Source of the DNA: CAZDKK01 sp964506245
Lineage (GTDB): Bacteria; Eisenbacteria; RBG-16-71-46; CAIMUX01; WJJG01
Assembly (NCBI GenBank): GCA_964506245.1
Contig: CAZDKK010000006.1
Span: 1-64,000, forward strand
DNA: 64,000 bases
Direction: 5' to 3'
Shown here: piece by piece, positions 17,760 through 26,176 of the stretch
Numbering within the stretch: position 1 is the first letter of the stretch
Layout: each line of letters begins with the position of its first letter
Program-made: the position numbers and the translations under genes
Notes under the pieces: generated by a model
Seen by the model: only the letters and a program-made list of their open reading frames with translations
What the model was told of the DNA's origin: nothing
Databases searched by the model: none

Positions 17760-17797
17760 GGTCTACATCCTCCGCATGGATCACACACAGCCGGGCG

Positions 17798-18130
17798 CTA
17801 CCGCACCACGAGCACCGACTGCGACGCCTGCCCGCGCGCCCCCGCGAGCAGGGCTTGGTACACACCCGCGGCGACGAGGCGACCCGCATCGTCGCGCCCG
17901 TCCCAGAGCACCTCCCGGTGGCCGTATCGCAATTGTAACCGCCGAGCCAGGCGGCTTCCCAGGCCGAATCCCCGGGCTGCTCCGGCGCCTCGGCCTGCAG
18001 GGTCACGGGGAAGACGACCGGATTACCCAAGCCGCCGTCACCGGTTCCGGCCGGGCCGGTGGCGAGGTCGACCAAGACGCCGGCGTGTCATCGTCGTGAC
18101 ACGATGCGCAGCGGCTGCAGAGGAGACTGG
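17798..18130 (-). pseudogene. frameshifted remnant of a secreted protein with a haem motif and FlgD-like C-terminus
   Basis: Reading the minus strand, three meaningful fragments occur in order but in three different frames. First is a C-S-R-C-A-S-C-H-D-D-D segment with a CxxCH haem-attachment motif (18096-18110). Next is a frame containing G-D-G-G-L-G-N-P-V-V-F-P-V. Last is a tail with L-W-D-G-R-D-D-A-G-R-L-V-A-A-G-V-Y and a final Q-S-V-L-V-V-R before the TAG at 17798-17800, the pattern of FlgD-like sorting domains in this genome. At least two frameshifts are needed to join them. The left edge is certain (stop codon); the upstream edge is not. The gap up to Fpg (18254) shows nothing else. Confidence 0.45.
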
Positions 18131-18253
18131 GCGTTGCCCGCGGCTGATCGAGTGCCCCCAGCTTCCATGGACGCCCTTGCGCACGGCGTTTCCTGACGGT
18201 TCTATCGGAGTCTCGCGCGGATGCGAAGAACGTCCTCTGGAATTCGATGCAAC

Positions 18254-19090
18254 TCACCTGCATGTCTGGCGCGGCCCGGGCTGGCAGTGCGGGCAGATGT
18301 GCGTTCCCCGCTGGCCGACGAGCAGCCGCTCGATCGGGGCGCCGCACGCGGGGCAGGGCAGTCCCGTGCGACCGTAGGCGCGGAGCTGGGTCTGGAAGTC
18401 GCCGCCCCGGTAGGCCCAGTCGATGGTGGTGCCGTTGCGGCGGATGCCGGTGCGCAGGGTCCGGCGGATGCTCTGCCAGAGGAGCGCGGCCTGCTCGCGC
18501 GTCAGCGCATCCGACGGGGTCAGCGGGTGCAGACCGGCGCGGTGAAGCGCTTCGTCGGTGTAGATGTTGCCCAGCCCGGCGAGAAAGGTCTGATCCAGCA
18601 GCAGCGGCTTCAGCGCCCGGCGGCGGGCGTGCAGGCCGCGGTAGAGGTGTTCCGCGCGAAAGCCCGGATCGAGCGGCTCGGGCCCCAGACCGTCGAGCAC
18701 CTCGCGCTCATCGGCGACGAGCCAGACGCGGCCGAACTTGCGCGCGTCGTCGAACGCCAAGCGGAGGCCGTCCTCGCAGGTGAGAAGCAGCCGGCAGAAG
18801 CGGGGGGTGGCATCGCCGGGCCCGAGGGCGACCACGTCGCCGGTCATGCGCAGGTGGAAGAGCAGGACATCCCGGTCCAGCTCGAGCCGCAGGAACTTGC
18901 CCCGGCGTGAAACCCCGCGGATCCCCTGGCCGCGGATGCGGGCGTGGAAGCCGCGCGGACCGGGGGCCGCCAGCGTGCGCGTCCAGAACAGCCGTGCACC
19001 GCGGATGCGCCGGCCGAGAAGGGCCGGACCGCCCCGACCGCCCTCCCTCAGGGCGCGGGCGATGGTCTCGACTTCGGGCAACTCGGGCAT
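18254..19090 (-). CDS. mutM: formamidopyrimidine-DNA glycosylase
   Basis: 278 residues, normal for Fpg/MutM, the bifunctional glycosylase/AP-lyase that removes 8-oxoguanine and formamidopyrimidines. Catalytic N-terminus M-P-E-L-P-E-V-E-T (Pro2, Glu3, Glu6), R-R-G-K-F-L with the conserved Lys, the helix-two-turn-helix L-A-G-L-G-N-I-Y-T-D-E, and the C-terminal zinc finger (C246-x2-C249 ... C266-x2-C269, with G-R-G-T-H before the second pair) are all present. The long upstream open frame is not used: Pro2 must follow the initiator Met, which fixes the start at 19090. Confidence 0.97.
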   Translation of the reverse strand: MPELPEVETIARALREGGRGGPALLGRRIRGARLFWTRTLAAPGPRGFHARIRGQGIRGVSRRGKFLRLELDRDVLLFHLRMTGDVVALGPGDATPRFCRLLLTCEDGLRLAFDDARKFGRVWLVADEREVLDGLGPEPLDPGFRAEHLYRGLHARRRALKPLLLDQTFLAGLGNIYTDEALHRAGLHPLTPSDALTREQAALLWQSIRRTLRTGIRRNGTTIDWAYRGGDFQTQLRAYGRTGLPCPACGAPIERLLVGQRGTHICPHCQPGPRQTCR

Positions 19091-19177
19091 GCGCCCACTT
19101 CCTCCTGCGGGACCGCGCGGTTGCGACCTCGCGGCAAACGATTCTATGCTGCCAGGGTACGTGTGCGCGAGGTCGGG

Positions 19178-21238
19178 ATGAAGGATGATCGCACAGGCTC
19201 GATTCGGGCGGGGGGGCGAACCGCCGCGGGGCGCACCGGACGGGACGCGCGCCGCTGGGCGTTGCCCGCGGCGATCCTGGCCGGCGCGCTCCTGGGGGGG
19301 ATCTGCCCGGGGTGCGGCCGGGATGCGCCCGAGCCCTGGAATGTCCTGCTGGTCAGCCTCGACACAACGCGCCCGGACAGGTTGGCCGCTTGTGACGGAT
19401 CGCCCGTGGCAACCCCGGGCCTCGATCGCGTGCGGGGCGGGGGATACCTCTTCAGCGAGATGGTGACCCCGGCGCCCATCACGCTGACGGCGCACGCGAG
19501 CCTCTTCACCGGCGACAACCCCTACCGAACCGGCGTGCGCGAGAACACCGAGTACATGCTCGCGCCGGGCACCGCCACGCTGGCCACGGCCTTTCGCGAC
19601 GCGGGCTACACGACCGCGGCCTTCGTGGCCAGCTTCGTGATGGATGCGCGCTTCGGCTTGGACCAGGGGTTCGAGCTCTACCAGGATCGCCTGTCGGGAC
19701 CCGAGCCGGGCTTGCGGCTCTACAACGTCGAGCTGCCCGCGGAGATCGTGGGCGCGCGTGCGGCCGACTGGATCCGCGACCACGCCGGACGCAAGCGCGC
19801 CGGGGAGCGGTGGCCCTTCTTCCTCTTCGTGCACTTCTACGACGCCCACGCGCCCTATCGCCCGCCCAAGCCGTTCGACACCGCCTACCCGGGGCGTCCC
19901 TACGAGGGCGAGCTGGCGTACCAGGACCGCGCCCTGGGGACGGTGCTCGACGCGCTCGAGGCGAGCGGTGAAGCATCGCGTACGCTGGTGTGGGTGGTCA
20001 GCGACCACGGCGAATCGCTGGGCGAGCACGGCGAGGCCACGCACTCGCTCTTCGTCTACGAAGCCGCGCTGCGGGTCGTCTCGGTCCTGCGCCTGCCGCC
20101 GGACGGGAATCGCCTGGTGGCCGGGGAGCCCCGGGCACGTGTCGCCGCTCAGACCAGCCTGATCGACGTGGCCCCCACGCTGCTGGAGCTGTGCGGCATC
20201 GAGCCCGGCCTGCCGCAGGCTGAAGGGCGTTCGCTGGCCGGGCTGGTCGGGCGCGGCCGTGCGTCCGCGGGCGCGAGCGGAATCGACGCCGATCGCCCGG
20301 TCTACTGCGAGACACTCAGTCCCCTGATCAGCTACCACTGGGCGCCGCTCTATGGTGTGCGCACAACCCAATGGAAATACATCCGCTGTCCCGATCCAGA
20401 GCTGTACAACTTGCGGACTGACCCGTCCGAGTCCGTGAACCTGGTTGCGCAGAATGCGGAGACGCGTGCGCAACTGGACGCGGAGCTGGAGGGGTTTCTG
20501 GCGCGGTCCGGCCCCGCGGGCGCTGGTCAGCCGGGGTCGAGCACGTCCGGCACGAGCAGCGGACTGACCGCAGCGGAGCGGGAGCGACTGCGCTCGCTGG
20601 GCTACCTCTCGGCGAGCGGGCAGGCCCCGCCGGCGTCCGCAAACGCAGCGGACCTGCCCGATCCGAAGGCGATGGTGGGCTTCTTCAACGACCAATACCA
20701 GCAGGCCAAGAACCTCCTGTACACCGGCAAGCACGCCGAAGCGATCGAGGCGCTGCGCGCCGCACTGCGGATCGATCCGCTCAACAACTCGATCTACTTC
20801 AACCTTGGCACGGCCCTGCGCTACGCGGGCCGCCCGCGCGAGGCCGAGGTGGCGTTCCGCCAGGCGCTACGGATCGAGCCGCGGGCCTCGCGGACCTGGA
20901 TCGGATGGGGCAAGACCTTGCTGCAGGTCGGCCAGCCCGACAGCGCCGTCCAGGCCTTCCGCCAGGCGCAGGAGCTGCTGCCCTCGTCGCCAGATCCGTG
21001 GGCGGCGCTGGGCGACGCGCGCTGGCAGATGGGTCGCTACAGCGATGCAGCCGCGGCCTATGATTCAGCCCTGGCGCGCGGCGGGCTCGGCGAGCTGCTG
21101 CACGGTCTGCAGGCCCGCCTGTGCGCCGAACACCTCGGCGACGCACAGCGGGCACAGCAGCACCTCGAGGCCTTCGCCCGCCTGCTGGGCATCCCGCTCG
21201 ACGAGGCCCGGCGGCGGCTGCCCCAGCCCGAGCGGTAG
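19178..21238 (+). CDS. sulfatase-fold hydrolase with C-terminal TPR repeats
   Basis: 686 residues. A membrane anchor or lipoprotein-like segment (28-48, containing C-P-G-C) is followed by an alkaline-phosphatase/sulfatase superfamily domain (55-500): metal motif L-D-T-T-R-P-D, the nucleophile region P-I-T-L-T-A-H-A-S-L-F-T-G, and V-S-D-H-G-E-S-L-G-E-H. The residue in the formylglycine position is Thr102, not Cys or Ser, so this is not a conventional sulfatase; a phosphotransferase or phosphodiesterase role on envelope glycans or lipids is more likely. Residues about 535-670 form four TPR repeats. The ATG at 19178 has GAGG upstream and starts ahead of the signal. Divergent from mutM. Confidence 0.85.
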   Translation: MKDDRTGSIRAGGRTAAGRTGRDARRWALPAAILAGALLGGICPGCGRDAPEPWNVLLVSLDTTRPDRLAACDGSPVATPGLDRVRGGGYLFSEMVTPAPITLTAHASLFTGDNPYRTGVRENTEYMLAPGTATLATAFRDAGYTTAAFVASFVMDARFGLDQGFELYQDRLSGPEPGLRLYNVELPAEIVGARAADWIRDHAGRKRAGERWPFFLFVHFYDAHAPYRPPKPFDTAYPGRPYEGELAYQDRALGTVLDALEASGEASRTLVWVVSDHGESLGEHGEATHSLFVYEAALRVVSVLRLPPDGNRLVAGEPRARVAAQTSLIDVAPTLLELCGIEPGLPQAEGRSLAGLVGRGRASAGASGIDADRPVYCETLSPLISYHWAPLYGVRTTQWKYIRCPDPELYNLRTDPSESVNLVAQNAETRAQLDAELEGFLARSGPAGAGQPGSSTSGTSSGLTAAERERLRSLGYLSASGQAPPASANAADLPDPKAMVGFFNDQYQQAKNLLYTGKHAEAIEALRAALRIDPLNNSIYFNLGTALRYAGRPREAEVAFRQALRIEPRASRTWIGWGKTLLQVGQPDSAVQAFRQAQELLPSSPDPWAALGDARWQMGRYSDAAAAYDSALARGGLGELLHGLQARLCAEHLGDAQRAQQHLEAFARLLGIPLDEARRRLPQPER

Positions 21239-21411
21239 CCCGAGCCTCCTTCGTCCCCCGGGCCGGTGACGGATCCGGCTGTCGGGCGGGGTGGCCCACC
21301 CGCAGGCATGCCCGTCAGACCGGCCGTTTCGCGCCCGCCCCGCCCCGTGATATGCTCGTCGGCTGAGTTGCCGAGCTGTGCACCACATCTCTTCACGGGG
21401 AGGGGACCAGG

Positions 21412-22749
21412 ATGGAGCTGGCCGAACGGTACCGGAATGTTGGCGTGATTGGTGCGGCAGGGAAGATGGGCAGCGGGATTGCCCTACTCCTCTGCCAGCA
21501 GATGGCCCAGCGGAGCCTGAGCCCGGGGGGCAAGGGGACGCGCTTCCGGCTCACGTGCATGGACGTCAGCGACGAGGGGCTCGATGGCCTGCGCAAGTAC
21601 CTCGCCAGCCAGCTCGAGCGCGGCGCCGAGAAGATGGCGATCTGGCTCCGGGAGGCGTACGCGGATCGGAGCGACCTCGTGGAGAACGCCGAGGTCATTC
21701 GCGCCTACATCGACGACGCCGCCGGCCTCGTGCGCTACACGACCGAGCTCTCCGCCCTGAAGAACTGCCACATGGTCTTCGAGGCGATCGCGGAGAACAT
21801 CGATCTCAAGGTGAAGGTCTACAAGCAGCTCAAGCAGCTCACCGGGCCAGAGGCTTACTTCCTCACCAACACCTCCTCGATCCCCATCGGACTGCTGGAC
21901 AGGGAGGTTGGCCTCGATGGGCGGATTGTTGGCTATCACTTCTACAATCCGCCGGCCGTGCAGAAGCTGGTCGAGCTGATCACCTCCAAGGACACGCGAC
22001 CCGATTTGGTGGCGGACGCCAAGCAGATCGCCGCCGATCTGCGCAAGATCGTCATCCCGGCCAACGACATCGCCGGCTTCATCGGCAACGGCCACTTCAT
22101 GCGCGACGGGTTGCATGGCATCGCGGAGATGGAGCGCCTCTCCAAGGAGCACGGTTTTGCCGGGGCGGTCTACCTGGTCAACCGCGTCAGTCAGGACTGG
22201 CTCGTGCGGCCGATGGGCATTTTCCAGCTCATCGACTACGTGGGGGTGGACGTCTTCCAGTGCATTCTGGCCGTCATGAACCGGTTCATCGAGAAGGAAG
22301 ACTTGCACAGCGATCTGATCGACCGGCTGCTGCAGAAGGGCGTGCGCGGCGGGCAGAACGCGGACGGCAGCCAGAAGGACGGCTTCTTCAAGTACGACAA
22401 GGGTCGCATGTCTGCCGTCTACGACTTCGAGAAGGGCGCGTATCAGGCGCTCGATCCGGCGTGGACGGCGAAGGTCGACGCGGTGCTCGGCCCCCTGCCT
22501 GCCGGCCACGAACCATGGAAGTCGCTCTCCCGCGACGCGGCCAAGGGCCAGAAACTATCGACGTACTTCGCGGCCATGATGAAGGACGGCGGTTTCGGAT
22601 CGCGGCTGGCGCAGACCTACATCCGGCGCTCGAAGGCGATCGGGCAGCAGCTCGTCGACATGGGCGTCGCCAACAGGGCCGAGGATGTCAACGGCGTGCT
22701 GATGAACGGGTTCTTCCACATCTACGGACCGATCAACGACTACTGCTAG
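21412..22749 (+). CDS. 3-hydroxyacyl-CoA dehydrogenase family protein
   Basis: 445 residues. N-terminal NAD-binding Rossmann motif V-G-V-I-G-A-A-G-K-M-G-S-G-I-A, then F-E-A-I-A-E-N and T-N-T-S-S-I-P-I, matching HADH/FadB-type dehydrogenases that oxidise L-3-hydroxyacyl-CoA. G-Y-H-F-Y-N-P-P replaces the common G-x-H-F-F-N-P. The C-terminal half is helical, as in the family, but longer than the minimal ~290-residue enzyme. Strong ribosome-binding site (GGGGAGGGG) seven bases before the ATG. The thiolase gene begins 97 bases later; together they would do the last two steps of a beta-oxidation-like cycle. Confidence 0.88.
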   Translation: MELAERYRNVGVIGAAGKMGSGIALLLCQQMAQRSLSPGGKGTRFRLTCMDVSDEGLDGLRKYLASQLERGAEKMAIWLREAYADRSDLVENAEVIRAYIDDAAGLVRYTTELSALKNCHMVFEAIAENIDLKVKVYKQLKQLTGPEAYFLTNTSSIPIGLLDREVGLDGRIVGYHFYNPPAVQKLVELITSKDTRPDLVADAKQIAADLRKIVIPANDIAGFIGNGHFMRDGLHGIAEMERLSKEHGFAGAVYLVNRVSQDWLVRPMGIFQLIDYVGVDVFQCILAVMNRFIEKEDLHSDLIDRLLQKGVRGGQNADGSQKDGFFKYDKGRMSAVYDFEKGAYQALDPAWTAKVDAVLGPLPAGHEPWKSLSRDAAKGQKLSTYFAAMMKDGGFGSRLAQTYIRRSKAIGQQLVDMGVANRAEDVNGVLMNGFFHIYGPINDYC

Positions 22750-22846
22750 CCGTCCCCATGCACTCCCGGCGGGGCGCGCGATGGCTCGCGGGTGCAGCTC
22801 TGGCCGGGCGCGTGATGGGATGGGGCGTTTGGGGGGATTGAAGGTC

Positions 22847-24091
22847 ATGAAGATGAGCCAGAAGGTCTACGTTGCGGCCGGTTCGTACACGGTTTCCCTC
22901 GGCACGGGGCGCAAGGAGTTCAACCCGCGCAAGCCGCGGCCCGGACTCGAGCACTACATCCAGGAGGCGGGGCGGGGTGTCCTCGCCCAGATGACGGACC
23001 CGAGTGTCATCGATGAGTGCGTGGTGGGCAACTTCATGGCGGCGCGCTTCAACCGCCAGGGCAACCTCGCCGCGCTCATGCCGACGATCCACCCGTCCCT
23101 GGCCCTGAAGCCGAGTGTGCGCACCGAGGGCGCCTGCGGGTCGGGCGGGCTGGCGGTCTACACCGGCATCAAGACGGTCCTCTCGGGGCTGGCGGACGTG
23201 GTGCTCGTGGTCGGCGTCGAGGTGCAGAACACGGTCAAGGCGATCTACGGCGCCGACATCCTGGCCGGCGCGGGGTACTATGCGGGGCATCGCAAGGCCG
23301 GCCACGCCTACTTCTTCCCGGGGATGTTCTCGGATCGGGCGGGCGCCTGCTACGAGAAGTTCGGTCACGACAAGGTACGCGCGGCGATGACCCAGTGGTT
23401 CGTCAACGCCGTCGAGCACGCGCGCAAGTGCCCCGAGGCCCAGGAGTATCACAACGAGGTCGAGGACCTGTACGCGCTCGGCAATACGCCGCCCAACCCG
23501 AAGGCCTTCGTGGAGAACCTCAACTACGCCGACTGCTCGAAGGTCTCCGATGGCGCGGCCGGATTGCTCCTCTGCTCCGAGGAGGGTCTCAAGAAGGCCG
23601 GCATCGCCAAGAAAGACACCGTGGTCGTCGCGGGCGTCGGCTGCTCAGTCGCCAACCTGACCGAGCTGCCCGCGGACCCCACCAGAGTCGCGACGAGCGC
23701 CTCCGCGGCGCAGAAGGCTCTCCGGATGGCCGGCATCGCCGCCAAGGATCTGGCCCTGGCGGAGGTGCACGACTGCTTCTCGATTACCGGGGTCCTGATG
23801 GCCGAGGCCACGGGCATCTGCGGCCACGGCGAGGGCTACGACTTCATTCGCGAGGGGTGCACGAAGCTCACCGGCGATCTGCCGATGAACACGTCGGGCG
23901 GCCTGATCGGCCACGGCCACTACACGGGCGGCACCGGTGTGCGCCAGACGGTCGACAACTGGAAGCAGCTCACCGGGCGGGCAGGCGATTTCCAGGTGAA
24001 AGTGCCCGAGAAGAAGCCCTACGGGCTCGTCATCAGCATGGGCGGCAACGACAAGGCCGTGGTGTCGCTGGTGCTGGGCAAGGGGGCGTGA
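22847..24091 (+). CDS. thiolase (acetyl-CoA acyltransferase family), catalytic Cys present
   Basis: About 414 residues. SCP-x-type thiolase: nucleophile Cys97 in E-G-A-C-G-S-G-G, V-V-G-V-E, E-V-H-D-C-F-S, N-T-S-G-G-L-I-G-H-G-H-Y and a C-terminal M-G-G-N-D-K. It would cleave or form 3-ketoacyl-CoA with the dehydrogenase encoded just upstream. Two ATGs are possible (22847 and 22853); GAAGG precedes both, and the earlier one is given. In contrast to the thiolase-like protein at 1534, the active-site Cys is intact. No DUF35 partner is adjacent here. Confidence 0.88.
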   Translation: MKMSQKVYVAAGSYTVSLGTGRKEFNPRKPRPGLEHYIQEAGRGVLAQMTDPSVIDECVVGNFMAARFNRQGNLAALMPTIHPSLALKPSVRTEGACGSGGLAVYTGIKTVLSGLADVVLVVGVEVQNTVKAIYGADILAGAGYYAGHRKAGHAYFFPGMFSDRAGACYEKFGHDKVRAAMTQWFVNAVEHARKCPEAQEYHNEVEDLYALGNTPPNPKAFVENLNYADCSKVSDGAAGLLLCSEEGLKKAGIAKKDTVVVAGVGCSVANLTELPADPTRVATSASAAQKALRMAGIAAKDLALAEVHDCFSITGVLMAEATGICGHGEGYDFIREGCTKLTGDLPMNTSGGLIGHGHYTGGTGVRQTVDNWKQLTGRAGDFQVKVPEKKPYGLVISMGGNDKAVVSLVLGKGA

Positions 24092-24300
24092 CGGGGGCCG
24101 GCGCGCACGAAGCGCGGCCCGGCGGAACGGCGCTTGGTCGCCAGGCGTTCGGCGGGGTATCATGGGATGTACGGGTGCAGCGCCCGTCGGCGAGACGAAT
24201 CCCCCGCGGCCTGCCTTCGGATGGATGAAGCTCGTGGACGGCGTCCGACGGACGATGCGGCCGGTCGGTTCACCCGCCGGAGCGACTGAGGAGGTCCCCC

Positions 24301-25839
24301 GTGCGTCGCACCATGGTGACAGCTCTTGTCCTGCTCAGCGTTGCAGCGCCGGCGAGCGCGGAGGGACCCTGTGCGGGGGAGACGCTGATTTCTCCCATCT
24401 ATTCCAGCGACACCTATCTGATCGACATGGACCTGAACGTGATCAAGACCTGGCACTGCAGCAGCGAACCGGGGTTCCTCGCCTATCTGCTCGAGGACGG
24501 CTCCATCTTGAGGCCGTGCACACACCCCGGTGGGGCCTTCTACGGAGGCGCGCTGGGAGGCCGCATCCAGCTGTACGATGCCGAGGGTCATCTCACCTGG
24601 AACTTCCTGTTCTCCACCTCTGAGCGTGCGCAGCACCACGATGTCGCGCCTCTGCCGAACGGCAATGTCCTGTTGATCGCCTGGGAACGCAAGACCCTGC
24701 AACAGGTGATCGCGGCCGGTCGGGCGAACGCCTACGGAGAAATGTGGCCGGAAGCGATCTACGAGATCGAACCCAACGGGGCAACGGGCGGGAGTGTGGT
24801 CTGGGAGTGGCACCTGTGGGACCATCTGATCCAGGACTTCGATCCGACCAAGAACAACTACGGCGTCGTCGGCGACCATCCGGAACTGCTGGACATCAAT
24901 GTGGGAGGCGTGGGAGGGATGGGGTCCGGCGACTGGGTGCATGCCAACGCGATTGACTACCACCCGGGGTTGGATCAGATCACCTTCAGCTCGCACAATC
25001 TGCACGAGCTCTACGTGATCGATCACAGCACGACGACGGCGGAAGCGGCCAGCCATGCCGGTGGAAACAGCGGCATGGGGGGCGACATCCTCTATCGCTG
25101 GGGGAATCCGCAGAACTACCGTGCCGGGACCGGAGGCGATCAGGTCTTCTTCATCGTTCACGGAGTCAACTGGATCGATCCCGGCTGCCCGGGCGCGGGC
25201 AATCTCCTCGCCTTCAACAACGGCGACCGACCGGGGAGCGCGAACGACTACTCGAGCGTCGAAGAGATTGTCCCGCCCCTCAACGGCTTCAACTACGATC
25301 GCGAGGAAGGACAGCCGTTCGGGCCGGAGGCGCCCACGTGGATCTACGCCGACCCCGGCGTGTTCTACTCCGGCCATTGGTCGGGAGCCTACCGCTTGCC
25401 GAACGGCAATACCTTGATCACGGAGGCGATGAGCGGCTACGTCTTCGAGGTGACCGCGGCCGGGGAGAACGTGTGGGACTACGACCTCCCCAGTTCACTG
25501 GCGCGCGCCCCCCGGTACAACATGGCTGTCACCTCGGTGGATCACGGAATTCCAGCACGGCAATCTGGCCGGTTGCTCAGGAGCCACCCCAACCCATTCA
25601 GTCTGCTCACGCGCATTCCGTTCCAGCTTCAGCAACCGGGCCGGGTGCAAGTGGAGATCCTCGATCTGGCTGGCAGACGGATCGCAACGCTGATCGATGC
25701 CGCGCTCGCGGCCGGGGACCACGGGGCCGAGTGGAGTGGGCGCGACGAGAGCGGGTGCGACGTCGCCTCCGGGACCTACCTGGTTCGCCTGCGTGTCAAT
25801 GAATCCGTTCAGGCTGAACGCCTGGTGATGCTGCGGTAG
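24301..25839 (+). CDS. secreted aryl-sulfotransferase (ASST)-like protein with FlgD-like C-terminal sorting module
   Basis: 512 residues. Signal peptide 1-20 (ends A-S-A). Residues 25-420 look like the six-bladed beta-propeller of ASST-type arylsulfotransferases, with a H-H-D-V-A-P-L-P-N-G-N-V-L segment (112-124) and a second L-P-N-G-N-T-L-I-T-E blade. ASSTs transfer sulfate between phenolic compounds in the periplasm through a transient sulfo-His. Residues about 425-512 (H-P-N-P-F start, I-L-D-L-A-G-R-R-I-A-T-L, W-S-G-R-D-E-S-G, G-T-Y-L-V-R-L) are a FlgD-like/type-A sorting domain used for secretion in FCB bacteria. The GTG at 24301 is preferred because GAGGAGG lies six bases upstream; an ATG four codons later is the alternative. 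Confidence 0.82.
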   Translation: MRRTMVTALVLLSVAAPASAEGPCAGETLISPIYSSDTYLIDMDLNVIKTWHCSSEPGFLAYLLEDGSILRPCTHPGGAFYGGALGGRIQLYDAEGHLTWNFLFSTSERAQHHDVAPLPNGNVLLIAWERKTLQQVIAAGRANAYGEMWPEAIYEIEPNGATGGSVVWEWHLWDHLIQDFDPTKNNYGVVGDHPELLDINVGGVGGMGSGDWVHANAIDYHPGLDQITFSSHNLHELYVIDHSTTTAEAASHAGGNSGMGGDILYRWGNPQNYRAGTGGDQVFFIVHGVNWIDPGCPGAGNLLAFNNGDRPGSANDYSSVEEIVPPLNGFNYDREEGQPFGPEAPTWIYADPGVFYSGHWSGAYRLPNGNTLITEAMSGYVFEVTAAGENVWDYDLPSSLARAPRYNMAVTSVDHGIPARQSGRLLRSHPNPFSLLTRIPFQLQQPGRVQVEILDLAGRRIATLIDAALAAGDHGAEWSGRDESGCDVASGTYLVRLRVNESVQAERLVMLR

Positions 25840-26176
25840 GCTGGGGTACGGGGCCGCGTGGCCCCCGCGGATTGTCCCGGCCAGACGTCGCCCGTTTCCC
25901 CCATGCTGCGCGAGGCGCTTCGGATAGACCCCTGTTTTCTCGGAAGATATCACGATCAGCGAATCCCTCCCCGGGCCATGTATACAAGGCGCAATCCCTT
26001 GTCAGTCATCTGGCTACCGAGTCGTCCCTTGGCGGGCGGGTCCCGGCCCTGCGTCCATTTGCTTCAAAAAGGGCGCTCCGGGTGTCGATCCATGGACTGG
26101 CGGCTGCGTTCGCCCCGGTGCGGGACGGTGGGCCCGGAAGTCCGGCAGGCCGAGCCCAGGCCGGGGCGGTCGGTCG
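25840..26176. other. 337-bp intergenic region
   Basis: No supported gene; open frames here lack start signals. A hairpin at 25850-25865 is close behind the ASST-like gene. The rest must carry the promoter of the kinase at 26177, but I see no convincing -35/-10 pair. Confidence 0.5.
25850..25865 (+). terminator. possible terminator hairpin
   Basis: GGGGCC-GCGT-GGCCCC, a perfect 6-bp stem with tetraloop starting 11 bases after the stop of the ASST-like gene. No U-tract follows. Confidence 0.35.

Noticed and set aside
19178..21238. Annotation as a true arylsulfatase
   Set aside because: Formylglycine position holds Thr and the C-x-P-x-R signature is absent.
24160..25377. 405-residue minus-strand open frame
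   Set aside because: Antisense to the ASST-like gene, whose signal peptide, propeller and sorting tail are clear.
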